A stretch of 64,000 nt of DNA from Pseudomonas sp. NFR16 (GTDB lineage: Bacteria > Pseudomonadota > Gammaproteobacteria > Pseudomonadales > Pseudomonadaceae). Where the stretch lies: the NCBI RefSeq assembly GCF_900108875.1, contig NZ_FNYJ01000008.1:62001-126000 (forward strand), given 5' to 3'. Both the position numbers and the translations under genes were made by a program. Below the pieces are notes generated by a model. It was not told the origin of the DNA. It worked only from the letters and a program-made list of their open reading frames with translations, and ran no database searches. Each line of letters starts with the position of its first letter. Within the stretch, counting starts at the first letter, position 1. Shown one piece after another: positions 52,133 to 60,817 of the stretch.

Positions 52133-54034
52133 ATGTCTCAGCCGATTCGCCTGAAAGACCACGAAAAGGACGCACGCCTGGTGCGCAGCCGGGTCGTGGT
52201 CGGCGCAGTTGCGGTGATCGTGCTGATCTGCGTGTTGGTGGCGCGGCTGTACTTCCTGCAGGTCATCCAGTACGACTATCACTCGACCCTCTCGGAGAAC
52301 AACCGCGTCCACGTGCAGCCGATTCCGCCCAGTCGCGGGCTTATCTTCGATCGTAACGGCGTGGTGATCGCCGACAACCGGCCCAGCTTCAACCTGAGCA
52401 TGACCCGCGAACGCTCGGGCGGCGACTGGGCCCAGGTACTCGATACGATCATCGAAGTGCTCGAGCTGACGCCTGATGACCGGATCATCTTCGAAAAGCG
52501 CATGAAACAAGGGCGTCGCCCGTTTGAACCGGTGCCGATCCTGTTCGAGCTGACCGAGGAGCAGATAGCCCGGATCGCCGTCAACCAGTTCCGCTTGCCC
52601 GGCGTCGAAGTGGTGGCGCAACTGATTCGCCATTACCCGCAGGGCGCGCATTTTGCGCACTCCGTGGGCTACATGGGGCGAATCAACGAGAAAGAGCTGA
52701 AAAGCCTCGATCCCGTGAATTACAGCGGCACCCATCACATGGGCAAGACCGGCATCGAGCGCTTCTACGAGCCTGAGCTGCATGGTCAGGTCGGCTACGA
52801 AGAGGTCGAGACCAACGCCCGCGGGCGTGTGTTGCGCGTGTTGAAGCGCACTGATCCGGTACCGGGCAAAGACATCGTTCTGAGCCTTGATATCCAGTTG
52901 CAGGAGGCCGCCGAGGTCGCGCTGGGCGGACGCCGTGGCGCGGTGGTCGCCCTGGACCCGAACACCGGCGAAGTGCTGGCGATGGTCAGTCAGCCGAGTT
53001 TCGACCCCAATCTGTTCGTGACCGGTATCAGCTTCAAGGCCTATTCCGAGCTGCGTGACTCGGTCGATCGGCCTCTGTTCAACCGTATTCTGCGCGGTTT
53101 GTATCCGCCGGGCTCGACCATCAAGCCTGCGGTGGCGATTGCCGGTCTGGACACCGGTGTCGTGACGGCCAGCACCCGCGTGTTCGACCCCGGCTACTAC
53201 ATGCTGCCGAACTACGATCACAAATACCGTAACTGGAACCGCACCGGCGATGGCTGGGTCGACCTGGACACCGCGATCATGCGTTCCAACGACACCTACT
53301 TCTACGACCTGGCGCACAAGGTCGGTATTGATCGGCTGTCTTCCTACCTGAACAAGTTCGGCATCGGGCAGAAAGTGTCGCTGGACATGTTCGAAGAATC
53401 TCCCGGCCTGATGCCTTCCCGCGACTGGAAGCGCATTACCCGGCGTCAGGCGTGGTTCCCGGGTGAAACCCTCATCCTCGGCATCGGCCAGGGCTATATG
53501 CAGGCCACGCCTTTGCAACTGGCTCAGGCCACTGCGCTGGTGGCGAACAAGGGCAAGTGGAACCGGCCGCATCTGGCCCGGACCATCGAAGGACAAAAGC
53601 CGGTGGACGAAAACCCGATGCCGGACATCGTGCTGCGCGACCCGTCCGACTGGGGCAAGGTCAATCACGGCATGCAGCAGGTGATGCACGGCGCGCGCGG
53701 CACGGCGCGCAAGGCAGCGATCGGTGCTCAGTACCGGATTGCAGGAAAGAGCGGTACCGCACAGGTCGTGGCCATTCGCCAAGGCGAGAAGTACGACCGC
53801 TCCAAAGTGCAGGAGCGCCATCGCGACCACGCCTTGTTCGTCGGCTTCGCGCCGGCCGACAACCCCAAAATCGTGGTGGCTGTGATGATCGAGAACGGCG
53901 AGTCCGGTTCCGGTGCCGCCGCACCTGTCGTGCGTCAGGTCATGGACGCCTGGCTGCTGGGCCCGGATGGCCGTCTGAAACCCGAATACGCCAGTAACAC
54001 CTTGCCTCCGGAGACCGCGGCCCGTGAAGAGTAA
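52133..54034 (+). CDS. mrdA: Penicillin-binding protein 2 (elongasome transpeptidase)
   Basis: A 633-residue class B PBP. A cytoplasmic tail and one transmembrane helix (VVVGAVAVIVLICVLVARLYF) precede the pedestal domain. The transpeptidase motifs are S328-TIK in PPGSTIKP, SND at 385-387 and KSGT at 539-542. It crosslinks lateral-wall peptidoglycan together with RodA. Its stop codon overlaps the rodA start. Confidence 0.97.
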   Translation: MSQPIRLKDHEKDARLVRSRVVVGAVAVIVLICVLVARLYFLQVIQYDYHSTLSENNRVHVQPIPPSRGLIFDRNGVVIADNRPSFNLSMTRERSGGDWAQVLDTIIEVLELTPDDRIIFEKRMKQGRRPFEPVPILFELTEEQIARIAVNQFRLPGVEVVAQLIRHYPQGAHFAHSVGYMGRINEKELKSLDPVNYSGTHHMGKTGIERFYEPELHGQVGYEEVETNARGRVLRVLKRTDPVPGKDIVLSLDIQLQEAAEVALGGRRGAVVALDPNTGEVLAMVSQPSFDPNLFVTGISFKAYSELRDSVDRPLFNRILRGLYPPGSTIKPAVAIAGLDTGVVTASTRVFDPGYYMLPNYDHKYRNWNRTGDGWVDLDTAIMRSNDTYFYDLAHKVGIDRLSSYLNKFGIGQKVSLDMFEESPGLMPSRDWKRITRRQAWFPGETLILGIGQGYMQATPLQLAQATALVANKGKWNRPHLARTIEGQKPVDENPMPDIVLRDPSDWGKVNHGMQQVMHGARGTARKAAIGAQYRIAGKSGTAQVVAIRQGEKYDRSKVQERHRDHALFVGFAPADNPKIVVAVMIENGESGSGAAAPVVRQVMDAWLLGPDGRLKPEYASNTLPPETAAREE

Positions 54035-55169
54035 TTTCGACCGCATCCTCTCCAGCGAAGACGTGATGCGTCGTCGCGCGACCTTTCTGCAGAAAATTCA
54101 CGTCGATGGCCCACTACTCATCCTCTTGCTGACGCTGGCCGCCGGCAGCCTGTTCGTCCTTTATTCGGCAAGCGGCAAAAGCTGGGATCTGCTGATCAAG
54201 CAGGCCACGTCGTTCGGCATCGGCCTGGTTTCCATGTTCGTCATTGCGCAACTGGAACCGCGCTTCATGGCGCGCTGGGTTCCGGTGGCCTACGTGCTGG
54301 GCGTTTTGCTGCTGGTGGCGGTCGACGTGATGGGCCACAACGCCATGGGTGCGACGCGCTGGATCAACATTCCCGGAGTGATCCGTTTCCAGCCGTCCGA
54401 ATTCATGAAGATCATCATGCCGGCGACCATCGCCTGGTACTTGTCCAAACGCACGCTGCCGCCCCATCTCAAGCACGTCGCCGTGAGTCTGGGGCTGATC
54501 GGCCTGCCGTTCATCCTGATCGTCCGCCAGCCCGATCTTGGGACTTCGCTGCTGATTCTGGCGTCCGGGACCTTCGTGCTGTTCATGGCCGGCCTGCGCT
54601 GGCGCTGGATCATCGGCGTGATCGCGGCCGCCGTGCCGGTAGCGGTGGGCATGTGGTTCTTCTTCATGCACGACTATCAGAAGCAGCGGATCCTGACCTT
54701 CCTCGATCCGGAAAGCGATCCGCTGGGCACCGGGTGGAACATCATCCAGTCCAAGGCGGCGATCGGCTCGGGCGGCGTGTTCGGCAAAGGCTGGCTGCTG
54801 GGCACCCAGTCGCATCTGGATTTTCTTCCGGAAAGCCACACTGACTTCATCATCGCAGTCCTTGGCGAGGAGTTCGGGCTGGTCGGCATCTGCGCGCTGT
54901 TGCTGATTTACCTGCTGCTGATCGGTCGCGGGCTGGTTATCACCGCCCAGGCGCAGACGCTTTACGGCAAGTTGCTGGCAGGCAGTCTGACCATGACGTT
55001 TTTTGTTTATGTTTTCGTCAACATCGGTATGGTCAGCGGGCTGCTTCCGGTGGTGGGAGTGCCGCTGCCCTTCATTAGCTACGGCGGAACTTCGCTCGTG
55101 ACGCTGCTGTCAGCGTTTGGGGTTTTGATGTCGATCCATACCCATCGCAAGTGGATCGCTCAGGTTTGA
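54024..55169 (+). CDS. rodA: RodA peptidoglycan glycosyltransferase
   Basis: A 381-residue SEDS protein with about ten membrane helices. Diagnostic parts are WINIPGVIRFQPSEFMKIIMPATIAWYL, RQPDLGTSLLI with the catalytic Asp of the family, FLPESHTDFIIAVLGEEFG and LPVVGVPLPFISYGGTSLVTLLSAFGVLMSIHTHR. The GTG at 54024 lies inside the end of mrdA (11-nt overlap), so the two elongasome partners are translationally coupled. Confidence 0.97.
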   Translation: MKSNFDRILSSEDVMRRRATFLQKIHVDGPLLILLLTLAAGSLFVLYSASGKSWDLLIKQATSFGIGLVSMFVIAQLEPRFMARWVPVAYVLGVLLLVAVDVMGHNAMGATRWINIPGVIRFQPSEFMKIIMPATIAWYLSKRTLPPHLKHVAVSLGLIGLPFILIVRQPDLGTSLLILASGTFVLFMAGLRWRWIIGVIAAAVPVAVGMWFFFMHDYQKQRILTFLDPESDPLGTGWNIIQSKAAIGSGGVFGKGWLLGTQSHLDFLPESHTDFIIAVLGEEFGLVGICALLLIYLLLIGRGLVITAQAQTLYGKLLAGSLTMTFFVYVFVNIGMVSGLLPVVGVPLPFISYGGTSLVTLLSAFGVLMSIHTHRKWIAQV

Positions 55170-55186
55170 TTAAGGTGAAGAACTCA

Positions 55187-56197
55187 ATGCAAGTAGTGCG
55201 TGGCTGGGCTGCTCGATATGTGCCGCTGGTCGGTCTGATGGGCATCCTCGGTTCAGTGCAGGAGTCGCTTGCCGGTGACTATGAAGGCTCTCCTCAAGTC
55301 GCTGAGTTCGTGGGTGAGATGACCCGAGATTACGGCTTTGCCGGCGAACAGTTGATTGATGTTTTTCGGGATGTCCAGCGCAAGCAGTCCATTCTCGACG
55401 CCATTTCAAGGCCAGCAGAGCGGGTCAAGACGTGGAAGGATTACCGACCGATGTTCCTGACCGACGCACGCATCGCGCGGGGCGTGGATTTCTGGCGGCA
55501 GCACGAGGCTGCCCTCGCGCGCGCCGAGCAGGAGTACGGCGTGCCGGCGCAAGTCATCGTCGCGATCATCGGGGTTGAGACATTTTTCGGCCGTAATACC
55601 GGCAGTTACCGGGTAATCGATGCGTTATCGACGCTGAGTTTCGATTACCCAGCGCGCGCCGAGTTCTTCCGCAAGGAGCTGCGCGAGTTTCTCCTGCTGT
55701 CGCGGGAGGAGCAGGTCGATCCACTGACGCTCAAGGGGTCATACGCAGGGGCGATGGGGCTTCCGCAGTTCATGCCGAGCAGTTTCCGGGCGTACGCGGT
55801 CGACTTCGACGGCGACGGCCACATCAACATCTGGAACGATCCGGATGATGCGATTGGCAGCGTCGCCAGTTATTTCAAACGCCATGGCTGGGTGGCGGGT
55901 GAGCCTGTCGTCAGTCGTGCCAGTGTGCGTGGCGACCGGGTGGACGAGGGGCTGAGCCCCGGAATCGAGCCAGTGAGGACGGTCGGGGAGTTGCGAGGCC
56001 TGGGCTGGGCAAGTCATGATGCGCTGCGCGATGATATGCCGGTCACGGCTTTTCGCCTGGATGGCGACAATGGCCCTGAATACTGGATGGGTTTGAAGAA
56101 TTTTTACGCAATCACGCGTTACAACCGCAGCGTGATGTACGCAATGGCCGTGCATCAGCTGTCTGAACTGCTTGTTCAAGCTCGGGACGTCAAGTAA
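55187..56197 (+). CDS. mltB: Lytic murein transglycosylase B
   Basis: A 336-residue MltB-family (GH103) enzyme. Signal region VPLVGLMGILGSVQESLAGD. The catalytic Glu is in VPAQVIVAIIGVETFFGRNTGSYRVIDALSTLSFDYP; SYAGAMGLPQFMPSSFRAYAVDFDGDGHINIWNDPDDAIGSVASYFKRHGW is the family hallmark. It cleaves the MurNAc-GlcNAc bond, forming anhydroMurNAc. I see no clear lipobox, so this copy is probably soluble or signal-anchored. AAGG lies upstream of the ATG at 55187. Confidence 0.93.
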   Translation: MQVVRGWAARYVPLVGLMGILGSVQESLAGDYEGSPQVAEFVGEMTRDYGFAGEQLIDVFRDVQRKQSILDAISRPAERVKTWKDYRPMFLTDARIARGVDFWRQHEAALARAEQEYGVPAQVIVAIIGVETFFGRNTGSYRVIDALSTLSFDYPARAEFFRKELREFLLLSREEQVDPLTLKGSYAGAMGLPQFMPSSFRAYAVDFDGDGHINIWNDPDDAIGSVASYFKRHGWVAGEPVVSRASVRGDRVDEGLSPGIEPVRTVGELRGLGWASHDALRDDMPVTAFRLDGDNGPEYWMGLKNFYAITRYNRSVMYAMAVHQLSELLVQARDVK

Positions 56198-57234
56198 TGC
56201 GGTCATTGCCGATTCAACAACCATTGAAACTGATGGCCTTCGCGGCACTGACATTGCTCGTTGTCAGCTGCTCCACCAGTCGCCCGACGACACAGCAGGG
56301 CAATGTGATCCGCGCCCAGCCGGGGCTGGACATCAACAGGGCACATAAAGATGGTGCGCCTTGGTGGGATGTCGATGTTTCGCGCATTCCGGACGCCATT
56401 CCGACCCTGCACACTGGCCCGTACAAAGCCAACCCGTACACGGTGCTCGGCAAGACCTACTTCCCGCTCAGCGATTCGAAGGCATATGTCGCCACGGGCA
56501 CGGCGTCCTGGTACGGAACCAAGTTCCATGGCCAGAACACGGCCAACGGGGAGGTGTACGACTTGTATGGCATGAGCGCGGCGCACAAGACGCTGCCGCT
56601 GCCCAGCTATGTTCGCGTCACCAATCTGGACAACAGCCGCAGTGTGATTCTGCGCGTCAACGATCGCGGGCCGTTCTATTCCGATCGCATCATCGACTTG
56701 TCCTACGCAGCGGCGAAAAAGCTCGGTTACGCCGAGATCGGCACCGCTCGCGTGAAAGTCGAAGGTATCGATCCAGCCCAGTATTGGGCGCAACGCGGCA
56801 AGCCCGCGCCATTGATGCTCGATCAGCCGCAAGTGGCCAGTAGCAACCCGCCACCGCCTCGACAGCAGGCCGCGGCACCTGTAATCACTGCCTCTGCCGG
56901 CACCATCGAACAATGGACGCCACCGCCGCAACAGCACGCCGCGCCGGTCTCGCCAGTGCCGATCGATGCAAAAAAAAACGCTTCCGGACAGCCGTCTGGG
57001 CTGTTTCTCCAAGTGGGAGCCTTCGCCAACCCGGACGCTGCGGAACTGCTGAGGTCCAAGCTGAGCGGGATGGTACGGGCGCCGGTGTTCGTGAGTTCGA
57101 TCGCACGCAATCAACAGACGCTTTATCGCGTGCGGATGGGACCGGTCGACACGCCGGGTGAAGCCCAACAACTGCAAAACAGCGTAAGGTCGGCCAATCT
57201 GGGTTCACCGAGCGTCGTAACGTCGGATCAGTGA
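56197..57234 (+). CDS. rlpA: RlpA septal-ring lipoprotein with SPOR domain
   Basis: A 345-residue lipoprotein with lipobox VVSC (Cys25). The double-psi beta-barrel domain is GTASWYGTKFHGQNTANGEVYDLYGMSAAHKTLPLPSYVRVTNLDNSRSVILRVNDRGPF. A Pro/Gln-rich linker follows, then a C-terminal SPOR domain (GLFLQVGAFANPDAAELLRSKL). In P. aeruginosa RlpA is a lytic transglycosylase acting on naked glycan strands at the septum. The ATG shares its first base with the mltB stop codon. Confidence 0.95.
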   Translation: MRSLPIQQPLKLMAFAALTLLVVSCSTSRPTTQQGNVIRAQPGLDINRAHKDGAPWWDVDVSRIPDAIPTLHTGPYKANPYTVLGKTYFPLSDSKAYVATGTASWYGTKFHGQNTANGEVYDLYGMSAAHKTLPLPSYVRVTNLDNSRSVILRVNDRGPFYSDRIIDLSYAAAKKLGYAEIGTARVKVEGIDPAQYWAQRGKPAPLMLDQPQVASSNPPPPRQQAAAPVITASAGTIEQWTPPPQQHAAPVSPVPIDAKKNASGQPSGLFLQVGAFANPDAAELLRSKLSGMVRAPVFVSSIARNQQTLYRVRMGPVDTPGEAQQLQNSVRSANLGSPSVVTSDQ

Positions 57235-57415
57235 TCGGTCCTCGGCAACGAGGTCCAGTCAACGCTGCCTGACCGACGACTTGGCGCCAGAGCGAGCGTT
57301 GTCAGCAGCTTTTCACGGGGCGTTCTGTAGAATGTGAGCCCGTTTGCCGGGGTAGCCCGGCACCACCGCTTTGCCCGCGAGGGCATGTTTGCCCATTAGC
57401 ATTTTCGAGAGACGG

Positions 57416-58576
57416 ATGAACATCACCACCTTTGCAAAACGCCTTTGCCTGCTTATCCCGCTATTCACCGCGCCTGCCGTGTTCGCGGCAGAACAGATGA
57501 CGCCATCGCCACCGCAACTGGCTGCCAAGGCTTATGTGCTGATGGATGCCAACAGCGGCAACGTTCTGGTTGAAAACAATGGTGACCAGCGCCTGCCACC
57601 GGCGAGCCTGACCAAGCTGATGACGGCCTACATCGCCACCCTGGAGATCCGCCGCGGCCAGATCGGTGAAAACGATCCGGTGACCATCAGCGAGAACGCC
57701 TGGCGTACCGGCGGTTCGCGGATGTTCATCAAGGTCGGCAGCCAGGTGACCGTCAGCGACCTGCTGCACGGCATCATCATTCAGTCGGGTAACGACGCCA
57801 GCGTCGCGGTCTCCGAGCACATCGCCGGCAGCGAAGACGCGTTCGCCGACCTCATGAACAAGACCGCTGGCGACCTGGGCATGGTCAACAGCCACTTCAT
57901 GAACCCGACCGGCCTGCCGAACCCTGATCACTACTCCACAGCCCACGACATGGCGCTGCTGGCTCGCGCGATCATCCACGAAGACCCTGCTCACTACGCG
58001 ATCTACTCGCAGAAGGAGTTCTTCTGGAACGGCATCAAACAGCCGAACCGCAACCTGCTGCTGTGGCGCGACAAAACGGTCGACGGCCTGAAAACCGGTC
58101 ACACCGAAGAAGCCGGTTACTGCATGGTGTCGTCGGCCGTGCGTGATGGCATGCGCCTGATCGCCGTGGTATTCGGCACCAACAGCGAACAGGCTCGTGC
58201 TGCCGAGACCCAGAAGTTGCTGACCTACGGCTTCCGCTTCTTTGAAACCCAGACCTTCTATCAGAAAGGCACCGAGCTGGCTCAGGCCCCGGTCTGGAAA
58301 GGCGCAGAGCATCAGGTCAAAGCCGGTCTGGCCGAAGACCTGACGATGACCATGCCTAAAGGCGAATTGAAAAAGCTCGCCGCCAGCATGACCATGAACC
58401 CCAAGCTGGTTGCGCCGATCGCCAAGGGCGATGTCATTGGCCAGGTGGAAGTCAAGCTGGACGACAAAGTGGTGCATAGCGCTAATCTGATCGCTATGGA
58501 TGCAGTCGAGGAGGGTGGTATCTTCCGCCGCCTGTGGGATAGCATCCGCATGTTCTTCTACGGTCTGTTCAACTGA
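57416..58576 (+). CDS. dacA: D-Ala-D-Ala carboxypeptidase (PBP5/6 type)
   Basis: A 386-residue low-molecular-mass PBP that trims the terminal D-Ala of peptidoglycan. Signal peptide MNITTFAKRLCLLIPLFTAPAVFAAE. Active-site motifs are S64-LTK67, SGN at 124-126 and KTG at 226-228. A PBP5 C-terminal beta domain and a terminal amphipathic helix (WDSIRMFFYGLFN) anchor it to the inner membrane. A 181-bp gap without visible genes precedes it, so it may have its own promoter. Confidence 0.96.
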   Translation: MNITTFAKRLCLLIPLFTAPAVFAAEQMTPSPPQLAAKAYVLMDANSGNVLVENNGDQRLPPASLTKLMTAYIATLEIRRGQIGENDPVTISENAWRTGGSRMFIKVGSQVTVSDLLHGIIIQSGNDASVAVSEHIAGSEDAFADLMNKTAGDLGMVNSHFMNPTGLPNPDHYSTAHDMALLARAIIHEDPAHYAIYSQKEFFWNGIKQPNRNLLLWRDKTVDGLKTGHTEEAGYCMVSSAVRDGMRLIAVVFGTNSEQARAAETQKLLTYGFRFFETQTFYQKGTELAQAPVWKGAEHQVKAGLAEDLTMTMPKGELKKLAASMTMNPKLVAPIAKGDVIGQVEVKLDDKVVHSANLIAMDAVEEGGIFRRLWDSIRMFFYGLFN

Positions 58577-58683
58577 TCACCGATTGATCGATTATTGAAC
58601 ACTCAATGATCGACGCTCCGTACGCCCCTGCCGTGACTGCGGCAGGGACTGTCCGTTTTCCGGCTTACGAGGCCGTTACTGCC

Positions 58684-58959
58684 ATGACAGATTCCGAAGC
58701 AAAAGCGCCAAAAATCGAATTCCCCTGCAACGACTATCCGATCAAGGTGATCGGCGACACCGGTGTGGGTTTCAAGGACACAGTCATCGAGATCGTCACC
58801 AAACACGCGAAGATCAACGATGAGAAGGTGGCCGAGCGCCAGAGCAGCAACGGTAAATACACCACCTTGCAGCTGCACATCGTCGCCACCGGTCAGGATC
58901 AGCTTTACGATATCAACAGCGAGCTACGCGCCACCGGCATCGTGCACATGGTGCTCTGA
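58684..58959 (+). CDS. ybeD: YbeD/DUF493 protein
   Basis: A 91-residue ACT-like fold protein: KIEFPCNDYPIKVIGDTGVGFKDTVIEIVTKHA and SSNGKYTTLQLHIVATGQDQLYDINSELRATGIVHMVL. It is conserved between dacA and lipB in gamma-proteobacteria; its function is not established, though a role linked to lipoylation is suspected from position. Its last base is the first of the lipB start codon. Confidence 0.95.
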   Translation: MTDSEAKAPKIEFPCNDYPIKVIGDTGVGFKDTVIEIVTKHAKINDEKVAERQSSNGKYTTLQLHIVATGQDQLYDINSELRATGIVHMVL

Positions 58960-59606
58960 TGGAGGGGCGTCTGGGCTTTCGCGATCTCGGATTGATCGAC
59001 TACGAGCCCACCTGGCAGGCCATGCAGCGCTTTACCAATGGCCGCGATCGCAATGCCGCCGACGAAGTGTGGCTGGTTCAGCATCCGCCAGTTTTCACTC
59101 AGGGTCAGTCCGGTAAACCCGAGCACTTGCTGTTGCCGGGCGATATTCCGGTGGTACAGGTCGATCGCGGTGGCCAAGTGACTTATCATGGCCCTGGTCA
59201 ACTGGTGGCCTACCTGATGCTGGATGTGCGTCGCCTGGGATTTGGCGTACGTGAATTGGTGACCCGGATCGAGCACAGCCTGATCGATCTGCTGGCCAGT
59301 TATGGCGTCACCGCCGCCGCCAAACCTGAAGCGCCGGGGGTTTATGTTCAGGGTGCGAAGATCGCATCGCTGGGCCTCCGGATTCGCAACGGCTGCTCGT
59401 TTCACGGCCTTGCGTTGAACGTCGATATGGATCTGGACCCTTTTAAACGGATAAATCCCTGCGGGTATGCGGGCCTGGCGATGACCCAGCTTCGCGAGCA
59501 CGCAGGACCGATTGAATTTGCCGAGGTTAGTGCCCGGCTGCGTGCGCAGCTCGTCAAACACCTCGACTACGCTGAGCAGACGACCCTAACGGGCGGAATC
59601 GATTGA
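58959..59606 (+). CDS. lipB: Octanoyl-(ACP) protein transferase
   Basis: A 215-residue LipB that moves octanoate from ACP to the lipoyl domains of 2-oxoacid dehydrogenases and GcvH. Family landmarks are WLVQHPPVFTQGQSG, QVDRGGQVTYHGPGQLVAYLML, the catalytic K134 in GVYVQGAKIASLG and C146 in NGCSFHGLALNV. It is coupled to ybeD and lies one base before lipA. Confidence 0.97.
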   Translation: MEGRLGFRDLGLIDYEPTWQAMQRFTNGRDRNAADEVWLVQHPPVFTQGQSGKPEHLLLPGDIPVVQVDRGGQVTYHGPGQLVAYLMLDVRRLGFGVRELVTRIEHSLIDLLASYGVTAAAKPEAPGVYVQGAKIASLGLRIRNGCSFHGLALNVDMDLDPFKRINPCGYAGLAMTQLREHAGPIEFAEVSARLRAQLVKHLDYAEQTTLTGGID

Positions 59607-59607
59607 T

Positions 59608-60648
59608 ATGACTACTGCGCATGAGACGGCAGACGCCGTGCAAACCCTGATCCCGGCAGTGAATGTGGTGACGCCTGAGCGTGCTGCACGGCCGAAAGTT
59701 GAAGCGGGCGTGAAGCTGCGTGGCGCGGAAAAAGTGGCGCGCATCCCGGTGAAGATCATCCCGACGGTTGAACTGCCGAAGAAGCCGGACTGGATTCGTG
59801 TCCGCATTCCGGTTTCCCCTGAAGTCGACCGCATCAAGGCGTTGCTGCGTAAGCACAAGCTGCACAGCGTGTGCGAAGAAGCATCTTGCCCGAACCTGGG
59901 TGAGTGCTTCTCTGGCGGTACCGCGACGTTCATGATCATGGGTGACATCTGCACCCGTCGTTGCCCGTTCTGCGACGTCGGCCATGGCCGTCCGAAGCCT
60001 CTGGATGTCGACGAGCCGAAAAACCTCGCCGTTGCCATCGCTGACCTTAAGCTAAAGTACGTGGTGATCACCTCGGTGGACCGCGACGACCTGCGCGACG
60101 GTGGCGCTCAGCACTTTGCCGATTGCATCCGTGAAATCCGCGAGCTGTCGCCGAACGTGCAGCTGGAAACGCTGGTGCCCGATTATCGCGGCCGCATGGA
60201 CATCGCGCTGGAAATCACCGCTGCCACGCCGCCAGACGTGTTCAACCACAACCTGGAAACCGTGCCGCGTCTCTACAAGGCCGCGCGTCCGGGGTCGGAT
60301 TATCAGTGGTCGCTGACGCTGCTCAAGCGCTTCAAGGAAATGGTCCCTCACGTGCCAACCAAATCCGGCCTGATGCTGGGCTTGGGTGAGACTGATGAGG
60401 AAGTCATTGAAGTGATGCATCGCATGCGCGAGCACAACATCGACATGCTGACCCTGGGCCAATACCTGCAGCCATCTCGCAACCACCTGCCGGTTCAACG
60501 CTTCGTGCACCCGGACACGTTTGCCTGGTTTGCCGAAGAAGGCTACAAGATGGGCTTCAAGAACGTCGCTTCGGGCCCGCTGGTTCGTTCGTCGTATCAC
60601 GCCGACGAGCAAGCCAAACTGACCAAGTCGTTGCTGACGGCGGGCTGA
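59608..60648 (+). CDS. lipA: Lipoyl synthase
   Basis: A 346-residue radical-SAM enzyme that inserts two sulfurs into protein-bound octanoate. The auxiliary cluster ligands are C89, C94 and C100 (CEEASCPNLGEC); the radical-SAM cysteines are C115, C119 and C122 (CTRRCPFC). The conserved C-terminal serine is in PLVRSSYHAD. It is the last gene of the ybeD-lipB-lipA unit and is followed by a strong terminator. Confidence 0.97.
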   Translation: MTTAHETADAVQTLIPAVNVVTPERAARPKVEAGVKLRGAEKVARIPVKIIPTVELPKKPDWIRVRIPVSPEVDRIKALLRKHKLHSVCEEASCPNLGECFSGGTATFMIMGDICTRRCPFCDVGHGRPKPLDVDEPKNLAVAIADLKLKYVVITSVDRDDLRDGGAQHFADCIREIRELSPNVQLETLVPDYRGRMDIALEITAATPPDVFNHNLETVPRLYKAARPGSDYQWSLTLLKRFKEMVPHVPTKSGLMLGLGETDEEVIEVMHRMREHNIDMLTLGQYLQPSRNHLPVQRFVHPDTFAWFAEEGYKMGFKNVASGPLVRSSYHADEQAKLTKSLLTAG

Positions 60649-60670
60649 TCGCCAGCGTTATCGACCTTAT

Positions 60671-60706
60671 AAAAGGGGCCGGATAGCAATATCCGGCCCC
60701 TTTTTT
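60671..60706 (+). terminator. Terminator of lipA
   Basis: AAAAGGGGCCGGAT-AGCAAT-ATCCGGCCCCTTTT is a 14-bp stem that runs into a T-tract. The A-run on the other side lets it also serve the convergent transglycosylase gene. Confidence 0.92.
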
Positions 60707-60719
60707 ATAGAGGTCGCGC

Positions 60720-60812
60720 GCTTGCAGGAGCCCGCTTGCCGGGGAACAAACGATTACGCGGCATGGCAGGCAAACCGCGTTGTATCAATCGCGGGCAAGC
60801 GCGCTCCTACAG
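60720..60812. repeat. REP pair
   Basis: A partly degenerate arm, GCTTGCAGGAGCCCGCTTGC, from 60720 and an intact inverted arm, ATCGCGGGCAAGCGCGCTCC, ending near 60808 lie between the lipA terminator and the 3' end of the convergent transglycosylase gene. Confidence 0.82.
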
Positions 60813-60817
60813 GGGCT

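Noticed and set aside
52040..54046. A 668-codon open frame on the minus strand opposite mrdA
   Set aside because: mrdA on the plus strand has all the PBP2 motifs. The antisense frame is a high-GC codon-bias artefact with no domain I recognise.
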